Source: Brugia malayi (lineage: Eukaryota; Nematoda; Chromadorea; Rhabditida; Onchocercidae). Taken from it: a DNA stretch of 64,000 bases. Positions within the stretch are counted from its first letter, which is position 1. Every line of letters begins with the position of its first letter. The notes under the pieces were generated by a model. It saw nothing but the letters and a program-made list of their open reading frames with translations, had not been told where the DNA came from and did not search any database. Location: positions 10,326,649 through 10,390,648 of the forward strand of contig NW_025062477.1 in assembly GCF_000002995.4 (NCBI RefSeq), read 5' to 3'. Positions 39,666 to 54,749 of the stretch are shown piece after piece. A program made the translations under genes and the position numbers.

Positions 39666-42600
39666 ATGGACAAATTACAAGTAAAAGATGAGAACAAAAT
39701 AAAGGTTCTGGAAGAGAAAACGATGACAAGCAAAATACCTGTTGCTGTTGCTGCGAAGATTCTTACATCTAAGAAAGGTAGGGAGAGATTTTTCAAAAGC
39801 TAAAAGCCTACTTTGGAAGTTCTTATTCATTTTCTAATGTTTTCTCAGAATATAATTTCATAGAGTTTAGATAGATTAATGATAGTTGAGATATGAATTT
39901 TATGTGATAAAAGTTAACTGAAATGTTTTCTCGGCAAATAACGTTTTTTGCAAGATCTCAATCATATCTTTCTCGATTGTTCGGTTTTGTTTTACTTAAG
40001 GAATATGATAATGTATCCACAAAAATTATATGAGAATTTTGTTGTAAAAGCTAATGTGTGTTTTCATTGAAGTTGAATCTGAAATGAATTCTCTCAATCT
40101 CATCGACCAAAATCATAATAACTGTCATGCTAACGGCAAATCAAATATTGCAAATATCCGCAAGACAGATGCCGGTGCTGTTGTTACTGACACCATTACA
40201 AAAGTTAGTAATGAAGCTACAAGAAACATTGGGAATTCAGGAAATTATCAGGCGAACAGCGATAGAGAAATCAGATCAACAAAGGTTAGTCTTTGCTATA
40301 TGAGAATCACTTATCTTTTTTAAAACGACTTAATCTTTTACAGTTAGTGTAAATCTTATTATTTAATGATTTTGCCTCTTTTTTTTAAAAAAAAAAAAAA
40401 AAAAAGCATTACCTTGGTCATTCTTATGAACTCCTGGACATGGCATTGTATTTTTAAATTTTTATTTTTTACTAGTGTCAAAATGGAATGATTAATTTTT
40501 TTGAGAGAAGAGGAGAATTATATTTAAGATTACTCATTTTATAGCCATTGGATTTGATGATTATCGATACTCAGCCGATACAGAAATCGTGGCAAACAGT
40601 AATGACTGGACCCAATCAGCAATATCATCATCAAATTGTGACACACATGGTGCAGAATGGATATTCGCCAACTTATGTGCAGGTTTAAAATTCTTTACTA
40701 TCACTGCTAACAAATACTAACCAATTTATGATTTAATCCATAAAGTAATATTTTACAGTTTACGGTAGTGATATATAACCTATTGCGTTCCAAATATGAT
40801 CGAAGGAAATTTATTTATAAAGGAACAGTGTAAATACTAAGATTGCATACAATGTATTCAAATCTATTCGTTGTAGGTGAAAGTAATAAATGTACCATCA
40901 TGGATATGAGAAAATTTTGTTTGAGTTCTTGAAGATAGAATAAAATGAGGATACTATAAAGCATTGGAAGTTTATTGTTGGGATTTTTATGGCGGATCAC
41001 TTGCACTTGATAGAACAGTTAGGATGAATCTATAATGACATGTCATTGCATTTTAAGATGATGACAGCATCCGTGGTACGGTCACAGGTAACTGAAGCAA
41101 GTGTTGACTTCGAAATGCGACGTGAAAAACCATGCTGCTGGAAGGGTGAATTACCACCTCGTAATTACTGTAATCCAGTGTTTTCTAGTAAAGTTTTTAT
41201 TGGTGGTGTTCCATGGGATATTACAGAAACCGCACTTCTTGACGTAAGTATTCTTAGTTTCTACCAATAAACTTTTATTTTCAGTTGTATATATAGGCTA
41301 TCATTTTCATTTCAACAAAACTTCAAATGCTGTTCTTAAAAGTGAAACAGGAAACACTGTCACATGGTGGTTTAATAAAAGTGATTAAAAGCTTAACGGA
41401 TGCCATTGTCGAAAGGAATTCTAGATAAAAGCCATACACATGCTTTCTTAACAAGTTTACTGAATTTTTCTAATTTTTGCAAAAATTCAGTCATTTTCGA
41501 AATATGGACCCTGCCGAGTGGAATGGCCTAGCAAAGAATTGCGTCATACACGCATAAACCCACGACGAGCCAAAATTACTGGTTATGTGTATATGGTTTT
41601 CGAAAATGATGGGGCGGTGAAAAACTTGCTGCAAGATTGCTCTCAGGAGTTTGGAACAGCTGGTGAATGGTATTTCAAATTGACAGCACGACGAGCCAAT
41701 GGATTGGAAATCAGACAGGTATTTTTAAGTGTTCAAGCGAAAAATCATCTCGACTACTTTTTCCAGTTATTCCTATTATTCCTAACTTTCAAAACACTGT
41801 ATGATATTTATACCAGGTGCAAGTTATTCCATGGGTGATAACAGATGCCTCGTATATTATCAGTCCGAATGTTTCTCTGGACCTTAAAAAAACAGTATTT
41901 GTTGGGGCTTTGCATGGCATGATTACGGCCCAGGTGAGCTCTTTAACAAAATCAGGTCACGTTTAACTGTTGTTGAGAGGGGTCTGTTTAATTAATTTCT
42001 GTTAAGGTTTTGTTCTCCATTATGAGAGATGTTTACGGTGATGTACTTTATGTTGGAATCGATACAGATCGTCAAAAGTATCCTATAGGTAAGTTATTCA
42101 TTTTAGAATCACGTGTAATTCTAAAATTCTTTTTAAAACAAAGTGATTCTAAAGCATTATGTGTTGTGCTTTGGAATCATTTTAAAACCATATATATTTT
42201 CACAAACTTATCTTAAAGAAATGAATTGGTCTATGTGGGAAAGTGAAGATGAAGATGTTAATCATATCGATAACTTTGAGGTTTGTACATGTAAGTGTTG
42301 TAGATGTAAATACTGAAGAAGGAAATATGAATCTTATTATGTTGCTTATGATTACTAGTGTGTTTATTCTTATTCATGTCTAGGCAGTGCGCGAGTCACG
42401 TTTTCAACTCAGTCAGCTTACTTCCGCGCGATTGAATCCGGTTATCTTGAAATTCACACTTCGAAATTTACGAAAAAAGTACAGATTGATCCATTTTTGG
42501 AGGATGCTAAATGTTCACAATGTGAATGTGTTCAGGGACCATATTTCTGTCGCGAAAAGAGCTGTTTTAAATATTTTTGTCTGCAATGCTGGGAGGTAAG

Positions 42601-43880
42601 AAAATTAAAAAATTTCCGACTTTCTTTGTTTTTGTCAATTCTTTGCTGTTAGGAAACTATATTACTAAAATATTAGTTCATTCAAATTCATGTTTCGATT
42701 TGAATTCACTAATTTCACTATAGGTTCGTCATGCACTGACTGGTCCATATGGCAGCCACAAACCTATGATTCGCACACATCGTCGACCGGTGCAATCAGA
42801 AACTTACTTTGCTTACAGTGCTGCTAACTGTGCTGTTTCATATGACCCTCACACTGTTCTATCGCAACAATATTTTGGAACTTTTACATCTGAGATTGGG
42901 TATGCTACTGAACTTTTTGTTGTTCTTAACACTGATTAAATTTAAAAAGAAGAATATACGCAATAAACTGGGATGGATTGGAGTCGCAGCGAAGATTAGC
43001 TAATTTCAGACAGAAACATAGATTCAACGGATTGAAATCCTTAGTTTAAATCACTTTAATTTTAACAGGAGGAATATATCTACTTCAGGATTCAGATGAA
43101 CATTCGACCTCCGATTCCCGATCATATTGCAGAAGTTGCTCAACCTACAAGTATGAAGCTGGCGTTTAGACAGCCGACATATCTATTGCCTACTTATTCC
43201 AACCATTCTCTCAAGCAAGTGCAGGTAAGCTTAGTCTTTTGCTACTGCTGTAAATAAGATTCGATTGAGATAGCAAAAAGCAATCTTGCAAACTACTTTG
43301 TCAGTTGTACGTAATAATCTATCTAGTTCCAGTTGTACATGTTCTACATCATATAATCTGCATTACCGACTACTGGTGATTTCAGTTTACACTGAACATC
43401 TTTCTCTCGATAATGCATTTCCATTTTAGGTTTGGGTGCCTCCTGTGAGTCAACCTCACATCTTTCCGCAAGAAAGTAATCTGAAAGCACGAACTCTATC
43501 CCGACTCACTCCATGCATTGGTTCAAACTTCTCTGAAAGTGTCAGTGGACACAATCACAGGTAAGGATTATAAGGAATCCAGAAGTTGTCCTAAATAGTT
43601 TTAAATTTGCATCGGTGTCAGTGAATATCCATTAATTTCTTTCTGTCTTTTTTGATTTCTTTTAAAAAGGATCAAAGCAAATTTGTTTAGATCGTCGCCA
43701 ACTTGGGTTCTTTTCATGGTAAATGATTCATTTTGCTTGAAAAAGTTGCTAAATATCTTTTTTTATTTTTCAAGTGATTCATCTCTTCGTATGGAAAATA
43801 TTGCTGACGACACATTGCATGCTGCGCCGATGTCATCGAGCTCCCCGAACATTGAAACTGTTTCAACTAGTGCTCCATAA
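39666..43880 (+). CDS. cpb-3: CPEB1-type cytoplasmic polyadenylation element-binding protein
   Basis: RNA-binding translational regulator that recognises U-rich elements in 3' UTRs, mostly in germline; 611 aa. Twelve exons: 39666-39777, 40073-40284, 40545-40682, 41058-41243, 41491-41718, 41817-41933, 42007-42088, 42384-42595, 42724-42899, 43089-43224, 43430-43560, 43775-43880. Seen: a low-complexity N-terminus (1-198); RRM1 from [13 protein letters not shown] (199) to about 293; the linker VQVIPW; RRM2 from [10 protein letters not shown] (317) through [11 protein letters not shown] and GSARVTF to VQIDPFLED; and a ZZ-type zinc-binding domain with Cys at 402, 405, 414, 419, 424, 427 and His at 432 and 441. 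GGVPWDITE and VGALHG are CPEB1-class, not CPEB2-4. A 120-residue tail follows. Orthology to C. elegans cpb-3 rests mainly on the neighbouring Runt gene; cpb-1 or fog-1 relatives are alternatives. A possible in-frame cassette exon lies at 42219-42290. Confidence 0.9.
42219..42290 (+). other. Candidate 72-nt cassette exon in the CPEB gene
   Basis: Lies in the intron between exons 7 and 8. Preceded by a TTAAAG acceptor and followed by a perfect GTAAGT donor. Length is a multiple of three and both phases are 1, so inclusion stays in frame and would put 24 acidic residues (with [16 protein letters not shown]) in place of the Gly of KYPI-GSARVTF inside RRM2. Skipping gives the conserved CPEB sequence. 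Transcript evidence is needed, so this is a candidate only. Confidence 0.45.
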
Positions 43881-46800
43881 AAACACTCATATGCAATGTT
43901 GAGTTAAAAATTTATATCCATGTCAACAAAAGCATCTTTGTCACAATTAATTTAAAATTTGATGCCATTTGTTTAAATTTTTGTTTAAGATGTTTAAATT
44001 GTTTAAATTGTGTACTTGTTATCCGTAATTGTGCAAAATATGCCAGTATTTACCATTTTTTGAACTTATGCGTTGAAATTGTAGTCCTAACAACTTCAAA
44101 AGTTCTTTTTGTGAAGAATTTCTGATCATATTGAAATCTAGATTTTTTCTTCCTTTTTTCTATCCCAATTTCATTTCCGTATTTTCTCCTCCTTCTCTCT
44201 GCTTTTTGATACTTTCAGAGAAGACAGTCGTTTTATTGGTTTAATTCAGAAAATTTTGAATTTGGGAACATCTGGTATGGTAATATCTTCAAAATGCAAA
44301 TAATTTTAACTAACCCTGCGGAAGAGATAGATATTTCTACCTCGTTCTGACAAAATTTCAAGCTTCTGAGCTAGTTTGATACTTGAGTTCTCATCTTTGT
44401 TCGTATATACATATCATATGCTGAAGATGTCATAGCAGATTTCAAAGGAATGTAACACAGTTTGAGTACATCTCGGCTGAAAGAATAATAGAGTATGTAT
44501 TGTATAGAGCTATCAGTTTTACACGCACAGTGATATAGAATTTTGACATAATATTGTTATGTTGAAAGCCAAACGACTTGTTTTTATTACAAATCTTTTA
44601 AAAATATTTTTGATTTTAACTAAATAGTTCTGAGTTCTTTACAAGTAACTGTCTGAGTTTTCATCTGCCTTTCTTATCGTCAAGCTCGTTGGGTTTTCTT
44701 CAGTTGCAGTGTGAATTTGATTGTTGACTGTCTGCTAATGTGTCTTGGAATAGTTCAGAAATTCTTTTCAAGACTGTTCTAAAATGACTTTTTTTTTCTG
44801 AGTCATCTTTTGAGACGTCCATAGGTATATTCAAGATTTACGAAAGGTGTTTCTTCAGTCCTCAAATTCATATCGGGCTGGATAACTAGTTTTGGCTATT
44901 ATTTCCAGATTCATTGCAAAGCTTGAGTATAATATGAAAATACCATAGGTGTGTTAATGGTATAATTAGTAATAATGTGTAATCATTGCATTGCTATTTG
45001 GAATTTTATCACATCCATAGGTTAGAGACATTTAAACTGAAGTTGCGTAATTGGTGTTTTTCGACTAATTGGACAACACAGTAATCAAATTCTGACTTCA
45101 CTCTTTTATTAATGTTATGATTATTTGTTATATTTATTGTCAATACATATCTTATTTGATCAAAATTGTGAGTAGCCTTATTTATTCGTTGAGAGATAGC
45201 ATCCATGCCCAATTGATGATATTGTGTCATAAGTTATCTACTTTCTAACAAACATCGTTTATTTTGGTTTGTTATTTTAATCGTTTATTTAACTGTCGTT
45301 ATATTTTTCTGTTATACAAAATTGTGAACTTGTTGTCACCCATAACACTGCATCCATGTTATTACTACTGGAAGCAGTAAATACAATTATTTGTTCTGAT
45401 TTTGGAAGTTTCTGCATAAAATTCGTTGATGATAATGATGGTGTTTCTTGCTTTGTTATCAGTTTTTCTTTCATAGACCAGAAGACATTAAATACTAAGA
45501 TTATGATATATGTCAAATAAAGAAAAAAAAAAAGAAAATGACTAAGTATGTTTTCCAGAATGTTTTTATTTTAATCCCTTTGCTTCGCCTGTATTTGTTT
45601 CATTCATTCTTCCTCTTGCATTATTCATGATAGCTTTTAATTTACTCAATAGATCTTTCCATTTTGCTAAATGGATAGACTATCATTTAAAATTCAACAT
45701 GGTCAACAAAAAAATGTAAATAGCCATGGAATTGAAAAAAGAAAAAATGTCGAGAAAGGAGCTCTGAAAAAAATTACTTTATCAAAAAAAGAAAAAACAA
45801 CGAACTTCCGGAGTGTTTGTAGTTAAGTTTTTAGTTTTTGAATTGAAGGAAAAGTAATTTAGATTAAAGTTGGAGACAAAATTCATTTCATGGATGCATG
45901 AGGAAAGACAGAAGCAGAATTTGTTGCACAAGAAAAATGACAAATTTAATGAACTTAAAAAAAAATATATCAAAATGTATTTTTGTAAATGTCAATCTTA
46001 TTAAAAGAATATATTTTATTTCAAACTAATTTTTAGATCCTTTTGGAGTAATTAATTATTCCTAAACATATATGTCACAAAAATATAATTTTTTGAAATT
46101 TCTTTTTAAGTTTAAAAAAAAAAAATGTGAACACATCCATCCATAAAGTTAATTGCATTTAATATTGATCATGCTATCATATACAAATAAGATAGTGATA
46201 GAAATTAAGGTCAACAACAACAACAACAAAGTCATATCACAAATATTAAATTAATATTCTGATTATTGATAATTTGTCAGCGATTATTTATTAAATAAAG
46301 AATTAATTTAAAATTGTTAAATTGATACAAATGAAATTCATTTGAATGAATGAGTAAATGTTTCCATCTACTGTTTTCGAATTGTTTATAAAATGGAAAT
46401 TTTATTTTCAATAATTTCAAATGTGCCAAAAAAAAAAAATAAGAAAAAAGAATTAAACCATAGATTCCTAACAATTTTAATTAATAATCACACAACAATA
46501 TTCCATCGCGAAATCAAATTAGAAATAGTGATATGATAAAATATACTAAATATGGTGATAATTAAGTTTGATTATTAGAATGGAATATTTTTACGATATA
46601 AATTGATTTCAAACATTTTTGCAATAATAACATATTTTTTTTTATATTTATAAAAATATTCAATCAATTATTTCAACAATATTTCTTTTTAATTATTACA
46701 ATAATTCTAGCTATTTCATTGTTTACTTACAAAAAAATTTATATGTAAAAAAAAAATTAAATTTTTTTAATATATAATTGCAATGTATATAATAAGTGAT

Positions 46801-47051
46801 TATAACAATATTACGGAGTTTTTTAGAGTTAAAATGTAATATTCTTAAGAAATGATCCATGTTCCATCATTATTCACTTAATTTTAATTGAATTTAATTT
46901 AATTTCTTTCATTATTTTTTCAAAAGAAAAAACAAGATATGAATAGTTTCGATTGTTCGATCAGTTAATGATAAATGATAAAACTATTTCATGTGATAAA
47001 ATTTAATAATAAAAGTAAACAATGAATGATGCTCGATAGTAATTTGATATA

Positions 47052-47119
47052 ATTTCGGGCACAATATTAAATATAAACAATATTTAAATGAAAACAATAT
47101 TTAATATTGTGCCCGAAAT
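47052..47119. repeat. Perfect 23-bp inverted repeat
   Basis: ATTTCGGGCACAATATTAAA TAT (47052-47074) and its exact complement (47097-47119) are split by a 22-base AT-rich loop. A second GCCCGAAA follows at once. It would form a stable hairpin, and its core carries most of the local G and C. Confidence 0.85.
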
Positions 47120-48284
47120 GCCCGAAAATATTTAATATTAATATTTAATTTTCTCTTAAGCATTTATTATTTTTGAATATTCATTTGCTTATATATTTCA
47201 TCGCTAATTAATCCAATGATTAAATTATATTCTTATTGGATTATAACTATTCCTTAATTAATAATAATATTTGTAATTTCTTAATTAATCACATTTACCT
47301 AGTGTCTTCATTTAGACTTTTAAAATTATATAAAAACTAATGAAATATATTAAATTTTGATTAGTTAGTTAATTTACAATTAATTTGTTTAATATTTGAA
47401 GGAAAATTTAAGAAAAATTCTAAACGCAAAAGAAAAAAAAAATTGTTTCAAATTTTTTACCTTTACTAATTAGATTAAATCTATTTTTATGAGTGGTTGA
47501 GTCTAAAAAAAGAAGAAAGAAAATTGTTAATGTTATTTATACGGTTGATATCTTTCATCTTTTTTTTAATTTAACGATCCTTGTAATTATTTTTCATCGA
47601 AACACAGATTTGTGAAAATGATAAGTTTTATTCATTCAAAGACAAAGGAGAAGAAGAATTACTTGGTGTAATATAACACGATAACCGTACATGTTTTAGA
47701 TGATGATGATAATAATGATAATGATAATGATAATGATGATGATGATGATGATGATGAATAGATTCAACTAGTTTTTATCAGTCATTAACAATCTACTGAA
47801 CAAATAACGGAGATTGTTATCAGTGCATACCAATATGTCATACATTTCGTTAGAAACAAAAATACATTTACTGATTGTGATTTCATCCCGATATTTATGC
47901 ATAGATGCGCATAACCTTTGAAATTACATTTATCCTTAAATTTATCTCTCGCTCTCTCCCTCTCTCTCTCCCTCTCTTCTTTTCTCTTCTTCGTTCACTT
48001 CTCTGAATTATAATTTGATTTAAATAAAATTAAAAACATGGGGAAAAAAATGAAGGTATGAATAATTAACTTAACTATATACATGCATAAATTATATATG
48101 AATGTATTGGATGAATAAGAAGAAATGAAATGAATAATATTTAATAATTAATTAACAATTTTAAACAAATTATACAGATAAAGTTAGAACAGTTAACTAA
48201 TTCAATTTATCGAAATAAATAATTTAGAAATGTCCGAAGGAAGGAGAAAAAAATGAGTAAATAAATAGTGAAAATTTAATTGTT

Positions 48285-48630
48285 AAATCAATTATAAATG
48301 ATAAATAAAGAATTAATAATTTAATTTGAAATCAATCATAAATGATAAATAAAGAATTAATATTTTAATTTGAAATCAATTATAAATGATAAATAAAGAA
48401 TTAATATTTTAATTTGAAATCAATTATAAGTGATAAATAAAGAATTAATATTTTAATTTGAAATCAATCATAAATGATAAATAAAGAATTAATATTTTAA
48501 TTTGAAATCAATTATAAATGATAAATAAAGAATTAATAATTTAATTTGAAATCAATCATAAATGATAAATAAAGAATTAATATTTTAATTTGAAATCAAT
48601 TATAAATGATAAATAAAGAATTAATATTTT
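48285..48630. repeat. 44-bp minisatellite, about 8 copies
   Basis: Head-to-tail copies of a 44-bp unit containing AAATCAATTATAAATG, ATAAATAAAGAATTAAT and TTTTAATTTG. Copies differ by C/T at one site (AATCATAAAT vs AATTATAAAT) and TATTTT vs TAATTT, in a pattern hinting at higher-order duplication. No coding sense. Confidence 0.9.
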
Positions 48631-49752
48631 TAAAATTGATTCAAATTAGTGATTAAATTAAATTAATAAATGAAATCAAATCTATTTCAAGTATCATTCA
48701 TCACTGATAGCTTTTGCCTTATCATTTTTTTTTTTTTTTTTAACAAAATTATCAAATAAAAATTTTCTGTTAAAAAAAAAAAAAAGTATTTAATGACAAA
48801 ATATATTAAAATGTATGTATTTAATCAGTACAATAGCGTTTGTAATTTTTATTCATAAATTATTGTATAACAATTAAATGAAAGAAAGAGGGAAAGAGGG
48901 AGGGAGAGCGAGGGAGAGGGAGGATGAAAAAAGAAGAAGAGAAGGGATAATTTAGGAAGGCACTTATAAATTTTTTTTTTTATTACCCGCAAGAAAATTC
49001 ATAAACAAACAAATAAACAAAACAATAATAATTATTACCACAATAACAATTAACAATAATAAAATCAATGAGATCAATAAATTATTTCTGTTTTTTGTTT
49101 TTTGTATGTAAAAAAAGAAATTTAATGCAATAAACTGTTAATAAATATGCATATGTTAATTATATAATTTCAAAAATTAATTATTCCTTTGTTGTTTGTT
49201 TGTTTTTCTTTCATCTTTCCGTCTAATATTGTCATTTAGAAAAAAGCTAATTGAAGTTACTTGTGAAGATAAAAAAAATTTATTTTAACATTTTTTCACT
49301 GAATAATTAATAACTAACCTAATTAATCGATTATAATTTCACGTTTTTTTCTTTCTTTTTTTTTTTTTTTTTATTAAACGATTTTACGCTTCTGATTATT
49401 TCAAAAGTTTTATGCTTACAAATTATTTATTTGTCATAATTAATGTTTTTCCATTAGATTTAAATATTTGACTAATTACAAAAGATTTGCTTAAAATAAC
49501 AATTAAAAATACTTTTTGCTTTTTTCTTTCATAAAATTTGATTGTAGAAATTTTTGTTTTATAATGAATAAATCAATAAACATTTTAAAAAGGTAAAATA
49601 TTCTCTCAAATATTTATGTTTGAAAATTGTGAGAAGTTAATTAAATGAATAATTATGCATATTTATCAGAAAATCACAATTAGTATATATATACAATCAC
49701 TGAATTGAATTGAAATTGAAAATGTTAAAATTTCATAGTTTAATTTTTGATT

Positions 49753-52117
<2,365 letters not shown>

Positions 52118-54650
52118 TTATAAACTTTTTTTTTTTTTTTTAAAAAAAAAGGAAATCATCGAATCAAATCAAAACAAATACGATGAGTGATAAAATGATT
52201 TTGTTGAAATTATCAGTCAAGATTTGCCGTTCATTTCTTTATCAGCTGATAATTTTGATGATAATTCATGTTATCACTGTATGCTATACGAAATGTAATA
52301 GTCAAATAATAAATGAAATTTCTTTTAATTATTAGATGATTTAATTTTATTGCTGTTAATTATAATAACTTATTAACAATTGTAAAGTATGCATTAAAAA
52401 TTTTCAAAAAAAAAAAAAAAAAAATTTTCAAATATTATAAAATTAATAGAAAATTAATGAAATAAAATTTCCCAATAAATTGAGTGAATAAAATTACTTT
52501 TATAAAAAAGAAAACAAAAAAATTAAGTCTAGAAAAGAAGACGGATATAAAACGATAAAATTCACTGATTGAAATCGAAAATTTAATTTAAATTATTGGA
52601 AAACAACCAAAACACTTTTAATCAACAAAATGCAAAATATTAAAATCGACAATTTCACAGCAATAAAAAATTTACATTCAAACATTTGAAAAAAAAAAAG
52701 AAAAAAAACTTGTATAAAATTTTCATAGATGAGGGAGTATATATTAAATAAATAAAATTATTAATTTAAATTTTAATTTAATAAAATAAAAAGAAGAAAG
52801 AGAAGGAGAGAGATGAGGAGAAAAAGATGTTGCAAAATGAAGAGAGAAAAGGATAAAATTGAGTGAAACTTGAGTGGTTAAGGTTTATTCGGCAATAGCT
52901 CTACTCAAAAGAGATAAATTAGATGGATGGTTGGATGGTATTTGAATGGGTTGAATTTGTTGAATGATTGAGAAGCATTGAACAACTGATTCAGATGACA
53001 TCAAAAGATAGGTGAACATTTCAAGAAGCAAGCATGACATTAAGAGAGAGAGTTGAAAATGAATTGAAAGGACGTCGGGAAAAGGTTGAAAAACAACCAC
53101 AGCTGTTTGAGGTTTATAAAGGTGTTGATGCTAATTAAAATGAAAATGATTAAATTTGCCATCTAAAAGAAATTGTTTTTATTTTATTTAATTAAAATAG
53201 ATGAAATTATTAGACAGATTTATTTATTTATTTATTTATTAAATACATTTATAATAGATTAAATTAACAATTTAACAATAAATAATTATATCTTCACAAA
53301 ATATAATTTGCATAGTGCAAATAGCATGTTATGCATGCATTCTGCAAAAAAAAAAAAAATAGCAGTATAAATTTGCTATTCTGCATTTTGCAAACATATG
53401 TGCAATTTATGCAACATGTATGTTCATACAAAATGTTAATTAAAACGAAAAAAAAAAATTAAATTTGCTACCTATCAAAAATTAGCTATTGTACGTTTAA
53501 TTTTAGTAGCATATTTTAATCAGTGCATGCATTATCATGCATATTGCAAGCATTATGCATTCTTATGCTACATGCATTAATGTACAAAAATATATCAATT
53601 ATATATTTCAATTTAATACGATTATAACCGCAAAAAGAAAAAAAAAATTCCTCAATAAAAAATATATCAAAAAACTAAAAAACAATGAGCTATTTAATGT
53701 TTTTTTTTTTTTTTTTTTTTAGAAAAATATATTCCATCCACTATAATCTTTTTTTTGAAAAAAAAAAAAAAAAAAACCGAATGCTTCTTCAACTGATAAC
53801 ATTGATAAGGTTTTGGTTGTGGCTTATCAAACGATGAGAATTAAATATAATAAAAAAAATGAGATTGATAGTTAAAAACAAGCAAAAAAAAAAAAGAAAA
53901 AAAAAGGGAGAAAAGAGGAACAAATGTATTACTCTTAAAATATCGATGATATTAATATTACAATATTATTGCTTCAATTGATATCTAAATTTTTTCTTCG
54001 TTCATTTTTAACTTTTTCAAATAATCACTTTTTTCTCCTTTAAAAAAAAAAAAAAAAAAAATTTTTTTTTTTTTTTTGATTCCTTTTATCAAAATTATCA
54101 ACAATCAAAATTCATTATAATAATATTACTAATTATTACCATTACTAGATCATAGTATTATTACTAATTATCATTATCACTATTATTGTTCTTGTCTTCA
54201 ACAATAAATAACAATGTTATTCATTTAAAAAAAAAGTTAAACTTTAAAAAAATTAAAATTTAAACTAAATTTTAATTTAAATTTAAAATTTCCCTAACAA
54301 CAAACATTATTAACCATTGCTAATCCTGATGACAAGCACTGTCGCATATTCTAACATTTATTAATACCTCGTTTAACTCCTCCTTCTCCTTCTCCTCCTC
54401 CTCCTCCTCTTCATCATTTTTCATTTTACCTTTCCACCTCCCACCTTTGTCAATCTCTTCCTTCTTCTTCTTCTTCTGTCATCCGTTTGTTTCACCTTTA
54501 TCTTTGATATCAGTTAAGAGATTGAAGAAGAAGGACACATTTATCTAATCACTGGTCATTGTTAACATTTCATGATAAACATATGTTTTTGTGTTTTTTA
54601 AGAATTCATAAAATTTGTATTTTTATTTTTATTTATTTTTTTTTTTTTGA

Positions 54651-54749
54651 GAATTAAATTTTACAAAGAAAAAGAAATTCAAAAAATTTGTATTTGTATT
54701 TGTTTTTCAGAATTAAATTTTACAAAGAAAAAGAAATTCAAAAAATTTG
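54651..54749. repeat. Two 40-bp direct repeats, 59-bp period
   Basis: The segment GAATTAAATTTTACAAAG plus AAAAAGAAATTC and AAAAAATTTG occurs at 54651-54690 and again, without visible change, at 54710-54749. The spacer is T-rich and includes TATTTGTATTTG. Confidence 0.8.

Larger units (their letters stand above)
43881..49752. other. Convergent intergenic region CPEB gene to rnt-1
   Basis: 5.9 kb between the 3' ends of two facing genes. It holds a 23-bp-arm palindrome (47052-47119), a GAT microsatellite (47700-47758), CT- and GA-rich blocks (47950-47990, 48880-48945), a 44-bp minisatellite (48285-48630) and many homopolymers. The moderately GC-richer part up to about 45500 has no exon chain and may be 3' UTR or decayed sequence. 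Confidence 0.6.

Noticed and set aside
42387..42599. Second open frame across CPEB exon 8
   Set aside because: The other frame encodes the conserved RRM2 end and ZZ domain; this one is a shadow.
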